Source: Scandinavium sp036271055
GTDB lineage: Bacteria; Pseudomonadota; Gammaproteobacteria; Enterobacterales; Enterobacteriaceae
Assembly (NCBI RefSeq): GCF_036271055.1
Contig: NZ_DATBBJ010000109.1
Coordinates: 22,830-86,829 of the forward strand
Direction of reading: 5' to 3'
Length of the DNA: 64,000 nucleotides
The notes under the pieces: generated by a model
Databases searched by the model: none
The model's input: the letters and a program-made list of their open reading frames with translations, nothing else
What the model was told of the DNA's origin: nothing
Part shown: positions 63,039-64,000 of the stretch, in pieces
How the letters are laid out: each line of letters opens with the position of its first letter
Numbering within the stretch: the stretch's first letter is position 1
Program-made: the position numbers and the translations under genes

Positions 63039-63089
63039 AAGAAAGTAATCCAGACATACCCTTCTTTAGCTTTATCCTGTATGCAGTAA

Positions 63090-64000
63090 TATGACAAGGC
63101 GTATAATCTCACCCACGTCCAGGACCGGCGCTGGGGAAATACCGATTATCGTTACGACAACAATGACCAGGTCACCTTCGCCGAAGGCGGTGTCCGGCAG
63201 CTTCCCAAGCTGGAGCTGTTCGCTTATGACCGCAACCTGAACATTCGTCACCACGGGCGCACCCACAACCTGCCCGATGAACTGATGCAGTTCACCGAAC
63301 AGGTGCAACAGACCGGGCGAGTCACCACGCGGGGCGACACCCGCTACCGTTACGATGCCTGCGGCAGGCTGGTTGAAAAACTCGAGGTCCGCGACGGATA
63401 TCGCCCGCAGCAATGGCGCTATCGCTGGGACAGCAGTAATCAGTTATCTGAACTTATCACCCCCGAGGGCCAACGCTGGCAGTACCGCTATGATGCTTTT
63501 GGGCGCAGGATAAGCAAACGGCAGACCGGAGTCAGTCGCGGAGTCATCGGGCATGACTTCCACTGGAGCGGTAACCAGCTTGTCGCAGAAACTCCGGTGT
63601 ATGCTGACGGCAGCGTGGCCGCTGAGCAGACCGTTTACTGGCTGTATGAACCCGGTTCCCTCACCCCTGGCGCCCGTTATCAGCACGGCGAACTGCACTA
63701 TATTGTCCGAGACCACATGGGCACGCCCCGCGAGTTGCTGACCGAAACAGGCAAAGTGGTCCGGGCGCAGAAGCTGAGCGTCTGGGGCAAAACAGAATGC
63801 TATCGCTTTAACGGCTGGCACGCCGCCAATGACGACACCGCTCCCGACTGCCCGTGGCACTTTGCAGGCCAGTACGCCGACCCCGAATCCGGATTGCACT
63901 ACAACCGGTTCCGGTACTATGATGGTGACAGTGGGCAGTATATCTCCCCGGACCCGATAGGGCTGGCGGGTGGGGTGAATCCTTACGGATATGTCGCGAA
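63090..64000 (+). pseudogene. Third rhs fragment (shell 3' part), continues beyond window
   Basis: An open rhs frame without start codon begins at 63090, directly after an in-frame TAA (63087-63089) that stands where the main gene has GAG. It is collinear with 59130-60040 of the main gene and covers the last shell repeats up to the SPDPIGLAGGVNPYGYV core end. Its toxin tip lies past the window edge. The stretch RQTGVSRGVIGHDFHW differs clearly from the other two copies, so it comes from a different rhs lineage or has recombined. Confidence 0.85.

Noticed and set aside
1..64000. CRISPR array, rRNA genes, complete insertion sequences
   Set aside because: No spaced short repeats, rRNA sequence or transposase was seen.

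Overview
The window comes from a member of the Enterobacteriaceae, somewhere near Citrobacter, Salmonella, Escherichia or Enterobacter. It opens inside speC (ornithine decarboxylase), which faces away from a tRNA-Phe gene of the pheV type. Everything downstream of the tRNA looks like accessory, island-type DNA. I cannot name the species from sequence alone.

Region 1 (1-1365): the 5' part of speC, the tRNA-Phe gene with its promoter, and a 163-bp tandem repeat. The repeat carries the tRNA 3' end, the tRNA terminator and a string of small hairpins, in about 2.3 copies. It resembles the RtT/tpr repeats at E. coli tyrT.

Region 2 (1366-21183): a surface or secretion island in two divergent blocks around two regulators (LysR-type and IprA/Crp-like). 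The leftward block encodes an inverse autotransporter (intimin/invasin type), two large Ig-like proteins without signal peptides, a fimbrial chaperone, a two-headed fimbrial adhesin and a small pilin-like protein. No usher is present. The rightward block encodes another Ig-like protein without a signal peptide, two beta-propeller-like proteins, a short Big-domain protein, two holin-like membrane proteins and an M15 peptidoglycan peptidase. Signal-less surface-type proteins beside a holin and an endolysin are what a holin/endolysin (type 10) secretion locus would look like. I consider this the most interesting part of the window.

Region 3 (21409-28551): a carbohydrate-sulfate operon with a PTS EIICB transporter, a cytoplasmic Cys-type sulfatase, an aldose-1-epimerase-like protein, an RpiR-family regulator and two DUF202 membrane proteins. 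The radical-SAM sulfatase-maturating enzyme is divergent, and two phased inverted repeats lie between the two transcription units.

Region 4 (28830-64000): a complete type VI secretion system in Vibrio VAS-like gene order (tssB-C-E-F-G-fha-J-K-L-clpV-tagO-tssA-tssM-hcp-tagA, leftward), without a vasH-type activator. A divergent rightward arm holds hcp, a candidate membrane-acting effector with a 4-TM immunity protein, a decayed second copy of that pair, vgrG, a DUF2169 adaptor, and a PAAR-like Rhs toxin with a colicin E3-like tip and its immunity gene. Two displaced rhs 3' modules follow; the first has a different toxin tip and immunity gene, and the second runs off the window.
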